DNA of 58,170 nt from Thraustochytrium sp. TN22 (taxonomy: Eukaryota; Sar; Bigyra; Thraustochytrida; Thraustochytriidae): contig JABLUY010000229.1 of NCBI GenBank assembly GCA_013306675.1, forward strand, positions 1 through 58,170, in the 5' to 3' direction. Position numbers and translations under genes: made by a program. This document shows positions 18,676 to 27,841 of this stretch, piece by piece (positions within the stretch are counted from its first letter, which is position 1; every line of letters starts with the position of its first letter). Below the pieces are notes generated by a model. It was given only the letters and a program-made list of their open reading frames with translations. It had not been told where the DNA came from and made no database searches.

Positions 18676-19674
18676 ATGGCGGCGGTGGTGCAGTGCGGCG
18701 GGTGCCGTCGCATCGTGGGCCACGCGACCGGCGACGGCGCGCGGGCGGCCGGCGGGACGGTGGCGCTGGATGGCTTCCAGGGCGTGGCGCTCTCGGCGCA
18801 GACCTTCGCGCGGCAGACGGACGCGCGCGAGTGCCGCAAGGCGCAGTGCGCGGAGTGCGCGGCGCCACTGGGCGTACTGCTCGTGGACGACGAGCTGCTT
18901 GAGGTGCGCAAGGGTGATGTGATGCTGTACGAGCTGCCCGTGGGGGCGGCCACGGACGTGCCCGAGGAGGAGCGCCCTCGCCGGCGGCGCTTGCGGGAGC
19001 GCAGTGAGCGCGGCAGCGCGGCGGACGTGGGGCGCGCCGAGATCCGCGAGCTTGTGCGCCGCGAGCTGGCGGACGCGCGCGCGCGCTGGACCGCGGACCT
19101 TGCCACGGAGAAGAGCATGCGCGGACTCGTTGCGGACCTCATCGACGCGGAAATGGCCAAGGTCAAGTTCACGCTGCTGGCACTCAACAACCGCATGAAC
19201 AAGCTCGTAGACAACCTTAGCTTTCCGGACGATGATGGCGCACACGCAGACGCCAAAATGAACGATAAAGATGATGGCATACAGGACGGCGGCGGCGCCG
19301 GCGACAACGACGACGATGATGTCGTCGTCGACGACGACGACGACGACGACAACGAGGAGGATGGCAATGGAAACAACGATGGCCATGAGAACAACGAGGA
19401 CGAAGCCGACGAAGACGAGGATGACATACAAGACTTGCAGGACGATGCGAGGGCTAGGGCGAGGCAAAGGCATGGCCGCGATGAGGAGATCGAGAGCCAA
19501 TCGACGGTCGTTTCGCAGCGAGAGGAGCTCGTGTCTGGCGCGGAAGACAATGGAGAGGCAGCCTCACTACGAGGGAGGAGCGCAGCGAAGCGTACGAGGC
19601 AAGCTACTGCCCTCATCGGCCGGCGTCGGAAGCAACAGCGACGAAATGATCAAGATGAGTCCGACGAGAATTAA
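18676..19674 (+). CDS. Mis18-domain (Yippee/Mis18 fold) protein with acidic tail (332 aa)
   Basis: The ATG at 18676 is immediately followed by CGGCRRIVGH (~7-16), the first CxxC of the Mis18 domain. The second CxxC comes in CAECAAPLGV (~57-66), then LLEVRKGDVMLYEL, matching the end of the fold. Mis18 proteins license centromeres for CENP-A loading. A helical segment at ~110-180 (IRELVRRELADARARW, LIDAEMAKVKFTLLALNNRM) fits the C-terminal coiled coil used for oligomerisation. Residues ~185-265 are a long D/E/N stretch encoded by GAC/GAT repeats, absent from human Mis18, then a basic tail with KR clusters. Nuclear localisation is likely. Assignment to Mis18 is by motif spacing; other Yippee-fold proteins are the main alternative. 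Confidence 0.75.
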   Translation: MAAVVQCGGCRRIVGHATGDGARAAGGTVALDGFQGVALSAQTFARQTDARECRKAQCAECAAPLGVLLVDDELLEVRKGDVMLYELPVGAATDVPEEERPRRRRLRERSERGSAADVGRAEIRELVRRELADARARWTADLATEKSMRGLVADLIDAEMAKVKFTLLALNNRMNKLVDNLSFPDDDGAHADAKMNDKDDGIQDGGGAGDNDDDDVVVDDDDDDDNEEDGNGNNDGHENNEDEADEDEDDIQDLQDDARARARQRHGRDEEIESQSTVVSQREELVSGAEDNGEAASLRGRSAAKRTRQATALIGRRRKQQRRNDQDESDEN

Positions 19675-20159
19675 TTTCGAGAGACACTCTTCCGTGAAGA
19701 GACCCTGCTGATGCGGCTCTGCGAAAGACTTGCGAGCCAATCGACAGTCGCTCCGCTGCGAAGTCAGTCTCGGAAGCAACACCAACTGAACAATCAAAAG
19801 AAATCGCATTGCGTTGTGGTACTGCACACTAGTTTCGTAAAGGTGAAGCTGACGTGGCTGTGCAAGCGCCTGCAATCGGGACCACCACTTATGCCTGGGA
19901 CATGATTCTCGAGTTGGGCCTCTAGACTGAGACGAAACACGTAGCAACGAGAACAGGACAACCTCGTTGGGCGCGCTTGCTCCGATGAAATACTCTTCAA
20001 AGACGTAACAACGAAGGAAATATCGCATTGACGGTGATAAACCCTGTGAACATACCCTGACGCCGCATGCCGAGAGTACAAAATGCAAGCTTGGCGTTGA
20101 ACGAAGTGCGCCGGCTCCCCGCCCCCCCCCCCCCCCCCACCCCTCCTCCGCATGCGTCT
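19675..20159. other. Convergent intergenic region ending in a 17-C tract
   Basis: This 485-bp gap separates the 3' ends of the Mis18-like gene and RSPH3. It is less GC-rich than the genes. An uninterrupted run of 17 C lies at about 20122-20138, just downstream of the RSPH3 stop on the minus strand. No gene is seen. Confidence 0.6.
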
Positions 20160-21329
20160 CTACTCGGCGTCATCGGCCGGGGCCTCCTCGCTATCATCCG
20201 CCTCGGCGGCGGAGGCCGAAGCCTCCGCCTCCGCGGCGGCACGCGCCGCGGCCGCCTCCTCCTCGGCGACACGGCGAGCCTCGGCCTCCTCCGCCTCGAT
20301 CTTGGCGCGCTTGGCGGCCGCAATGGCATCCTTTCTTCGCTGCGTCAGCTCGCAACGACGCTCCAGTGCGCGCTGTAGGAGGTCGTCAGCGAGCGCACGG
20401 GCCTGCAGAGTGGCATCGGTGCGCGTCTGCACGGAGGAGACGAGCCAGGGAAGAAAGTCGTCCTCGACCTCCTTGATGACCGGGTCGTAAAAATCGCCGC
20501 TGGCCATGAGCTTGTCGAAGACGCTGTTGTGCAGATCCGACAGGTAGTCGCCCGCGAAGGCGCGCGCTGCGACCTTGTCGAGGACCTCAGCCTCGCGAAG
20601 CTTGCGCTCACGCTCCTGAGCAATGCGGCGCGTCTTCTCCTCGTTGCGCCGCATGGCCTCGGCCTCCAGCCGCTGCACCTGCGCGCGCTCCACGTTGCGC
20701 TGCTGCTCGAAATCGTCCTGGTGCGCGCGGATAGCGGCCATCTCCTCCTCCTCGAGCACCTCCATCATGGCATGCTCGAGCGTCTTGCCGACAAGGACCT
20801 CGAGGATAGGCTCCACCTCGGCGTCAAAGTCGAAGAGCTCGTCCACCTCCACCTGCGTGAAGGCGTCGATGCCGGTTTTGGACGGCACGAAGAGCGGGAG
20901 CGATGGTCGGTCCATGAACGGGTCCGTCTGGGTCTGCATCTCCACCTCGGGCACCTTGTCGGTGAGCTCCTCCAGGTATGTCTCGGTCTGCACATCCATG
21001 TCCTTGCGGCCCGGCCCGGGCGGCGGTGCCTCGGTGAGCATAGCGGCGGCGTCCGCCTCCTGCAGCGACGCCGAGGCGGCGGCGGTGGCGTCCGTGTGCA
21101 CCTTGGTCTTGCCGCGCGCGCCGCCGCCAGCGCCGCGCCCGCGCCTCAGGCCGTCCAGCTTGCCCTTGGTGTGGCTCGAGTACGTGCTCCCGCGGTACAC
21201 GCGCGGATCGTACATAATGTTCACGCTCTCCGGCGGCTCATCGTCCTGCCTATACCCACCGCGCGCCTTGCGCCCGGCCTGCACGGGGCTCGGCTTGGTC
21301 ACGAAAGTGTATGTCTGCTGCGAGGTCAT
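20160..21329 (-). CDS. RSPH3: Radial spoke protein 3
   Basis: This 389-residue protein matches the RSP3 family, the dimeric scaffold of the axonemal radial spoke. The family signature VNIMYDPRVYRGSTYSSHT lies at ~37-55. The conserved block around FVPSKTGIDAFTQVEVDELF and VEPILEVLVGKTLEHAMMEV (~145-190) covers the region that in other species carries the amphipathic helix binding RIIa/DPY-30 proteins. A long coiled coil follows (~185-260), then the family's DFYDPVIKEVEDDFLPWLVS segment (~280-300), and an alanine/glutamate-rich tail. The start is the ATG at 21329. Length is shorter than Chlamydomonas RSP3 (~516 aa) but complete over the core. Present only in organisms with motile cilia. Confidence 0.95.
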   Translation of the reverse strand: MTSQQTYTFVTKPSPVQAGRKARGGYRQDDEPPESVNIMYDPRVYRGSTYSSHTKGKLDGLRRGRGAGGGARGKTKVHTDATAAASASLQEADAAAMLTEAPPPGPGRKDMDVQTETYLEELTDKVPEVEMQTQTDPFMDRPSLPLFVPSKTGIDAFTQVEVDELFDFDAEVEPILEVLVGKTLEHAMMEVLEEEEMAAIRAHQDDFEQQRNVERAQVQRLEAEAMRRNEEKTRRIAQERERKLREAEVLDKVAARAFAGDYLSDLHNSVFDKLMASGDFYDPVIKEVEDDFLPWLVSSVQTRTDATLQARALADDLLQRALERRCELTQRRKDAIAAAKRAKIEAEEAEARRVAEEEAAAARAAAEAEASASAAEADDSEEAPADDAE

Positions 21330-22121
21330 CTTGGCTTACCTCGCTCGCTCGCTCGCTCGCTTGCTTGCCCGCTCGCTTGCTCTAGCTAGTTGGCCACGAC
21401 GACTGCTCCTGCTTGCTGCCGCTGCTGCTGCTACACGGCCGCAGCGAGCACGCGCGCCGCCACCCAGGCTCTGCAGAGCCGCGTCGACGTCAGCGCCGGC
21501 CTCGGCGCCGCGACAAGCTATGACTCGCGAGCCTGAGCGGAGCCTGAGAGCTGAGGCGCCAGACATACACACACACACACACACTCCGCTGGCCTGGCCT
21601 GCACCTCGTGGCTGGCTGGCCGCCGCTCCTGCCGGTGTGTCCAGGCAAATAATTAGGGCAAGCGAAGAAGAACCCTGCGCGCCGCGCGCGTGGACTCCCG
21701 CGGCGGTCTCCGCGCAGATGTCGGTTGGGTGAGGGTAACTCCGTCAGCGCACTTCGCCGCACGATGTACAGGGAACCAGCACAAGCGTAACTGCGCATCG
21801 CGCCCAGGGGAATGGACACAGGCGTCCCCTCGCGTTCCCGGCGGCGGATGGCCAGGTGCGGTGCGCGGCCCTGGGAATGCGAACCCTGGAGGATCATGTT
21901 GGGCCGCGGCATCCCGCGCGCGGGATGCTCGCGCGCGCGGGCCCTCTCTATCTCTAGCAACAGGCTGAGGGAGACGCAGAAGCAGGGCCGACGCTGGTGG
22001 TTCGAGGCGGCGCGCCCGCGCGCGTGCGCGCGAGGCGGCGGGCCAGGCTCGGTCTGCATCGTTCAGTCGCTCGGTCGCTCGGTCTCTGGCTGGCCCCGTG
22101 CGGCGCGACGACTTCGGCACG
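21330..22121. other. Divergent intergenic region with (CGCT)n and (CA)n repeats
   Basis: This probably holds the promoters of two flagellar genes, RSPH3 and the EF-hand/WD protein, transcribed away from each other. Tetranucleotide CGCT/TGCT repeats lie at 21340-21385 and a (CA)n run at about 21566-21584. No coding sequence is supported. Confidence 0.55.
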
Positions 22122-25100
22122 ATGGACGTCATGATGCGGCTGCCGCTGTCGTCGCTGGACGTCCTGCGGAGTAAGTTCATGTCGAGTGGGAACGGGAATG
22201 GCCTCTTGCTGGCGGAATTTGTGGACGCCATGCTGCACTACCTGCCGCGGCAGGCCACCGAGGAGGAGAATATTCAGCTCGTCATGGAGCTCGTGGACCT
22301 GTACCGGCAAGTCGACGTCAACGGAGACTGCTTCATGTCGTGGGACGAGTTCACCTCGCACTGCATCGAGGCCGGCATGCTGGCGACGCGCAAGGCCGAG
22401 GTGAAGGCGCTCTCGGTAAACTTCCGGCCAAGTGTGGACTTCGTGGACCCGCTCTCGCACCGCGTCATCCTGGACGTCCTGCGCCTGGAGAACCTTAACG
22501 CGCTGTTGGTCGTGGAGGCCAACGCGACGATGATCAAGGTAGTCAACCTGCGCACCTACAAGTTGGACCGCGTGCTGCAGCTCCGCAATGAGACGAACCG
22601 TTCGACCAGCGGCCCACGCAGCGAGGAGGCCTTGGCGCCCATCATTGGCGTCGCCTTTGCGCACGACCTCCAGGTGCTCGTCGTCTCTTGCGCCGACACT
22701 TCCATTTCATTCTACAGCTGGGACGACTTTCGGCCTCTCGGACGCACCACAGCGCGGTCCATCCGCAAGCTGACTTATGCGAGCAACTGCGCGCTGTACA
22801 CCACGGACGACACGGGTGTCGTCGCGATGTGGCAGCTGCGCATCAAGCACCCGCACGGCGCGCCGGCGCAGTGCGTGTGCATCCCGCATGGGCGGCTCGT
22901 GGGCCACAAGAGCATCGTGTCGGCCTTTGCGGAGGTTCCACGGTACGGCGTCTTTGTCACGGGTGGCATGGACTCGCAGATCATCCTGTGGGACCTCGAG
23001 ACGAACCGTCGCCGGGGCAACCTCTCGCGCCACCGTCGCGCCGTGTGCCATCTCGAGTACTCCAAGTCGACCGATCTTTTGCTCAGCGCGGGCTACGAGC
23101 ACGAGATCTACGGCTGGGACGTGTACAACAAGCAGATTGTGCTGGAGCTCATCGGCCATCACGCGCCGTGTATCGGCGTGCAGCTCACATACCTGCACGC
23201 CGAGGATCTCGAGGAGCACGCAGTAAGCTGCGACGCCTCGGGCGTGCTCAAGCTGTGGAAGTTGGGCGGGTCAACCAATACAGAAGTTGCTGCGTGCCAA
23301 ACCTTTGCAGCTGATCCTGACCAGGGCCTGTACAAACCGCGCTTCCTCGTGAGCTGCGGCCCGCGCAAAGTCTTGGCTGCCAGTCGCGAGCTGCGCCTCT
23401 ACGAGGCCGTCTCCACCTATGTGCAGGACTCCCTGCCCTTCGTGGCGCTCTTCAACAAGGTGCTCGACCGATTCTACGTGGCACTCGGCAAGCGCATTCA
23501 GGTCTGGTGCGCCATCACCTGCGAGGTGCTGGACGAGTGGTGCCACATGTCGGACAGCGAGATCACCTGCATGTGCTTCGATGACCGCGAGCGCAAGGTG
23601 CTCCTGGGCAACTTCAACGGCCACGTCATCGTGCTCAACGCGCTCAACGGTGCCATCATGAAGTCCGCACACCTATCCGAGATCGTGCCTTCGCCCGCTA
23701 TCCAGGCGCACTTTGGCGCGACATCGCAGACGAGCGCGCCGCCGGATCGCGCCGCGGAGCGCGCCAGCTTGGCCGTCGTCGGAATTCACTACAACAAGGC
23801 CGACAAGTGCCTCATCGCGGTCAGCGCCAAGTCCATCTACGTGTTCGACGAGGACGAGATCGAGGAGAAGGTGGACGGCGTCATCATCCCGCACTTTCGC
23901 GTCGCCTTCGATGTGCACGAGTACCAGGTTACCTCGAGCGCCTACAGCTACCAGCTCTCGCTCATCGCCACCGGGTCGGCGGATAAGAGTATCCGCATCT
24001 GGGACTTTCAACACCTGCGCCTCGAGGGCGAGTGCATCGGCCATACGGGCCAGGTCACGGCCATGGCATTTGCAGAGCCGCATGCGCTTCTCGTCAGCGC
24101 CGATGACGACGGGAATCTCGCGCTTTGGACCGTACGGCCCTCCACGCGGCCCTATATGCGCCTGGCCACCGTCCTGTGCCGTTCGCCGCGCGAGCGCGCG
24201 CCCGAGGGGGAGCTCACCTCCATCTTCAACAGCCGCGCGCGAGCCGCCACGCCGGAGCCTGACGCACCACAAGAGGCGGGCGCCACGCGCCTTCGCGCTG
24301 ACTCCGTGGAGATCCTGGTCGACACTCTGCCATCCCCAGCAGCAGCAGCAGCAGCTGCTGCTGCAGCAGCAGCCGGCAGCAAGGGCCTCTACGAGGATGA
24401 CGAGACTGATCCGGTCTCGGAGTCCGCCCCCTCGGGCGCCTCGCGCATCAAGAACATCAGTGGCAAGCGTTTTGCGCACCCAGACTCGCCCGCGCACAAG
24501 GCCGGGTCCTTTAGGTACCTGTCGCGGCGCGCTACGGTTGGGTCCTCCAAGAATCTCCCCGTTGTCGGGCCTGGCCCGGACCAACAGGAGGTGGTGCCCG
24601 TGAAGTGCATTGAGATCATTGACAACGGCAGCCTCCTTTTGTATACAGGCGACCGGCGTGGCGACGTCAAGGAGTGGAACCTGGGGCTTTGCATCAAGGA
24701 CCTCGACTTGGAGCCAGTCGACCAGTCGCGCCAGCCACCCAACCTGGAGGGCTACAATGCCTCACGCCGCTTGGAGTTGAGCTACCGGTACCTGTACGAG
24801 GACTTGGACGCAATCCTGGACATGGACGACCTCGAAGACGCGGTGGGTACCGGCCCGCTCGAGGAGAAGCGCCGCCAGCTGCTGCAGGAGCGCAAGGAGC
24901 ACAAGCGTAAACAAGACCGCATGCGCCAAAAGCTGCTTCGCATCCGCAACAACCACCACAACAGTGCTGCGGCCAAGGTCAACGCGCGTCTTCCAGTCTT
25001 GCGCATGTTCACGGCGCACGGCGAGGATCTCAACTCGGTGCAGATCATCGCGGACCCGCCAGCCGTGCTCACCAGCTCCACCGATGGCAATGTACGCATC

Positions 25101-27650
25101 TGGTCCCCGAATGGCAAGCGCATTGGAAACCTGACCATGAGCGAGGCCGAGGTCGCCGGCATCCAGCGCGGCTTCATTTTGCCGACGCGGTACACCTTCG
25201 AGCTCGACGTGCACATCAAGCTGCAGCAGCGCTACAATGAGGCCGCCGGGATTTTGCGAAGCGTTCGCCGCCAGTTTACGCTGCCGCGCCTCATCTCGCG
25301 TCAGAGCATCTCTACCACTGTTCCGCGTGACGCGGTCGTGGTCCCTGGCTTCGAGCCAAGACCAGAAAAGTTCACCGTTGACCTCTTGCGTCTCGGCAAC
25401 ACGCGCGTGGCCAAGGCCCTTGCGCACCTGCTCACGTCCGGCGTGGCGCCCCGTGCCGATTTTGAGCTCGCCGCCCGGACCTCAGAGACCGAGGACAGCA
25501 GCGACACGGACTCAATCTCCACGCCGTCGCTGAGCTTCGCCAGCCCCAAGCTGAAGAGCCAGGGCCCTGAGTTGACCGAGGTGCGGCGGGACGAAGGCGC
25601 CAAGGTGAAGAAGGACCACCATCAGACGCAGCGACGCAACGACGACGACGACGACTACCACGACGACGATCAGGGCAAGGGCGAAGGCAAAGGCAAAGGC
25701 AAAGGCAATGAGGAGGAGGAGGATCAGGGGGGGGTGAAGACCTATGATGACGACAAAGACGACGACAAAGACGACAAAGACGACGACGAGACGAAGGAGC
25801 GCGGCGAGAGAGGCGGCAACGAGGCCGAGACGCGGGTTCGACTTCCGACGGTCTCCAAGGGCACGGAGAAACCGAGCCACTTCTCCCCGCTGCGCAACAC
25901 GTATCGGTGCTACGCCACGGAAGAGCAGCGAAGGATGGTCTCGCAGGCCTCCGCACAAGGCCGCTTCCGCGATGCCAAGGTGAACACGACTCCTTCCCCG
26001 CTCATGCAGGCCCTCCTTGACGAACGCGAGGAAGAGGAGCGCGTGAAGCGCAAGCGTAGGCAGAAGGTGCGTAGGCTCACGCAGCAAGCAGCCAGGCAGC
26101 GGGGCCGGGCGCAGGAAGAGCAGCAGATGGCGGAGCAGGCGAACCTCGTACCCCGCATGCAGCGCTGCGTGTCGCTGCCAGAGCTCGAGACCTCAAAGCT
26201 TGGGGAGAGTGCCGAGACGGCGGCCTCTGTTTTTCCGCGCCGCGTATCCGTCATGGATCGGCCTCCGCGGCACGTAACTCAGCTGCCGCGGCAGAGCACG
26301 CACAGCCGACGCAGCGCCGCCTTCTTGGACGAATTGCAGGCCGCCATTGAGGTGGTGGCCAACCTGGAGGGCGATGAGGCGTGTGACGAACAGGTCAGGG
26401 TCCGCCGCGGAAGTGGAAGTAGCGCAGCGTCAAGCTCGAGCTCGAGCTCGAGCTCAAGCACAAGCTCAAGCTCGATTACAAACGACGACCGAGGGCTCGC
26501 CAGCGTTGTGGAGGGTGGCGCGGAGGACGCCGATGCGGAGGACGTGGCGACTTGTCTTGAAAAGGAGCACGGCGACGAGCCTGGCCCCTTGCTGGACATC
26601 GTCTACGTGGGAGAGGCGGAGGAGAACGGGGAGGGCGCCGGCATGGAGGAATCGGACACGCATGCGTCGACGTTCATGGGGCGGCGCGCCAGCAAGCGCG
26701 CGAGTCGGCGTGAGTCGTCGGTGTCAACGCTGCTGAGCGCCGCAAGCTTGGGCGCAGAGAGCGCCGTGTCGCTGCCCACGTACCAGCGGCGCACGTTGGA
26801 CCGCGTCAGCTTCCTCATGGGCGAGCAGGAGGGCGAGCGGCTGCGCGAGGAGGCCGTGGAGGAGGCAGTCATGGCGCAGCGCAGCGCGCCGCAGCTCTCG
26901 CAGCAGCGGAGGCGCACGCTGCGGAGCTCAGTCTCCGGGCCGGTAGGCAGCAATGTGCGGGCGACGGCCTCGCGCGGGAGCACCATCTCCGAAGCGACGC
27001 GCAAGAGCTTGCAGCGGCGGAAGTCCGCAGCCGCCATGCCGCGGCCCGCGACGAGGACGGCTCCCAACATCGGCGTCTACTCGAAGCGCGACATTCTCAA
27101 CCTCAAGATTATCTTCGACCAGATGGACGCGGACGGCTCAGGAATTGTGGAGCTGGAAGAGCTCATGGACAACGCCAGTCGGCTCAACACGAGTCCAGAC
27201 CAGCTCGCCTCCATGTTCTCCTCGCTCGACAGCGACCGCAGTGGCACTGTGACCTTTACAGAAATGCTGCGCCTCTTCTTCACAGGCGCCAGTCTCGAGG
27301 ATCTCGCTGAGATGACTGCCTTTATCGACGCCACCTCGAACTCGGCCGTCGCACCTGCCAAGCCGCGCATGTCACCGGCTGAGGAGGCCGAGTTACGCCA
27401 ACTCTTCCGTCTCTATGACGCGGACTCAGACGGTATGCTCTCCCTCGTCGAGCTCTTTGAGGCGCTCAACAAGCGCGAGTACAAGCCCCGCGACGAGTTC
27501 GGCTCTGATGACGACCTCGTCTTTTCTTTTGCCGACCTCGAGCACATCACCACCCGTTTCCACGTATCCATGCATCAAGATCTCTCCGAGAACGACTTCG
27601 TCCAGCTCATGTTCGACTTCCAGCACATTGACATTAGCCCTGTCAAGTGA
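22122..27650 (+). CDS. EF-hand / WD40 / EF-hand protein, WDR49/CFAP337-like (1842 aa)
   Basis: The ATG at 22122 is chosen; the frame extends only 8 codons upstream from a GTG. The N-terminus has an EF-hand pair with a canonical loop (DVNGDCFMSWDEF, ~64-76). WD40 repeats run from ~110 to ~710, e.g. GMDSQIILWDLETN, ATGSADKSIRIWDFQHL and SADDDGNLALWTV, and resume around 820-1010 (YTGDRRGDVKEWNL, TSSTDGNVRIWSP). A linker of poly-A, poly-D, GKGKGKG and poly-S follows (~730-750, 1165-1240, 1425-1455). The C-terminus has EF loops DADGSGIVELEE (~1668), DSDRSGTVTFTE (~1704) and DADSDGMLSLVE (~1767). EF-hand plus WD repeats defines the WDR49/WDR64/CFAP337 group of axonemal proteins. The poly-serine and C-terminal EF extension make it longer than those I know. 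A calcium-regulated flagellar role is inferred. Confidence 0.88.
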   Translation: MDVMMRLPLSSLDVLRSKFMSSGNGNGLLLAEFVDAMLHYLPRQATEEENIQLVMELVDLYRQVDVNGDCFMSWDEFTSHCIEAGMLATRKAEVKALSVNFRPSVDFVDPLSHRVILDVLRLENLNALLVVEANATMIKVVNLRTYKLDRVLQLRNETNRSTSGPRSEEALAPIIGVAFAHDLQVLVVSCADTSISFYSWDDFRPLGRTTARSIRKLTYASNCALYTTDDTGVVAMWQLRIKHPHGAPAQCVCIPHGRLVGHKSIVSAFAEVPRYGVFVTGGMDSQIILWDLETNRRRGNLSRHRRAVCHLEYSKSTDLLLSAGYEHEIYGWDVYNKQIVLELIGHHAPCIGVQLTYLHAEDLEEHAVSCDASGVLKLWKLGGSTNTEVAACQTFAADPDQGLYKPRFLVSCGPRKVLAASRELRLYEAVSTYVQDSLPFVALFNKVLDRFYVALGKRIQVWCAITCEVLDEWCHMSDSEITCMCFDDRERKVLLGNFNGHVIVLNALNGAIMKSAHLSEIVPSPAIQAHFGATSQTSAPPDRAAERASLAVVGIHYNKADKCLIAVSAKSIYVFDEDEIEEKVDGVIIPHFRVAFDVHEYQVTSSAYSYQLSLIATGSADKSIRIWDFQHLRLEGECIGHTGQVTAMAFAEPHALLVSADDDGNLALWTVRPSTRPYMRLATVLCRSPRERAPEGELTSIFNSRARAATPEPDAPQEAGATRLRADSVEILVDTLPSPAAAAAAAAAAAAGSKGLYEDDETDPVSESAPSGASRIKNISGKRFAHPDSPAHKAGSFRYLSRRATVGSSKNLPVVGPGPDQQEVVPVKCIEIIDNGSLLLYTGDRRGDVKEWNLGLCIKDLDLEPVDQSRQPPNLEGYNASRRLELSYRYLYEDLDAILDMDDLEDAVGTGPLEEKRRQLLQERKEHKRKQDRMRQKLLRIRNNHHNSAAAKVNARLPVLRMFTAHGEDLNSVQIIADPPAVLTSSTDGNVRIWSPNGKRIGNLTMSEAEVAGIQRGFILPTRYTFELDVHIKLQQRYNEAAGILRSVRRQFTLPRLISRQSISTTVPRDAVVVPGFEPRPEKFTVDLLRLGNTRVAKALAHLLTSGVAPRADFELAARTSETEDSSDTDSISTPSLSFASPKLKSQGPELTEVRRDEGAKVKKDHHQTQRRNDDDDDYHDDDQGKGEGKGKGKGNEEEEDQGGVKTYDDDKDDDKDDKDDDETKERGERGGNEAETRVRLPTVSKGTEKPSHFSPLRNTYRCYATEEQRRMVSQASAQGRFRDAKVNTTPSPLMQALLDEREEEERVKRKRRQKVRRLTQQAARQRGRAQEEQQMAEQANLVPRMQRCVSLPELETSKLGESAETAASVFPRRVSVMDRPPRHVTQLPRQSTHSRRSAAFLDELQAAIEVVANLEGDEACDEQVRVRRGSGSSAASSSSSSSSSSTSSSSITNDDRGLASVVEGGAEDADAEDVATCLEKEHGDEPGPLLDIVYVGEAEENGEGAGMEESDTHASTFMGRRASKRASRRESSVSTLLSAASLGAESAVSLPTYQRRTLDRVSFLMGEQEGERLREEAVEEAVMAQRSAPQLSQQRRRTLRSSVSGPVGSNVRATASRGSTISEATRKSLQRRKSAAAMPRPATRTAPNIGVYSKRDILNLKIIFDQMDADGSGIVELEELMDNASRLNTSPDQLASMFSSLDSDRSGTVTFTEMLRLFFTGASLEDLAEMTAFIDATSNSAVAPAKPRMSPAEEAELRQLFRLYDADSDGMLSLVELFEALNKREYKPRDEFGSDDDLVFSFADLEHITTRFHVSMHQDLSENDFVQLMFDFQHIDISPVK

Positions 27651-27841
27651 CTGTGAATGCGGCCAACACTGGGCGCGCCGCGCGCCGCACCGGCACGCTA
27701 TTATGGAAGGACATCCGCGCTACGAGGAAGCCTGCGGCGCTGCACGCTAACATGACCGCGGTGATGGACGGCGTCGTTCCACAATCGCTCCCGCTAGGCC
27801 ATGCGGCCCAGCGCGCTGTTCGCGCCCACGTGCAACTTTTG

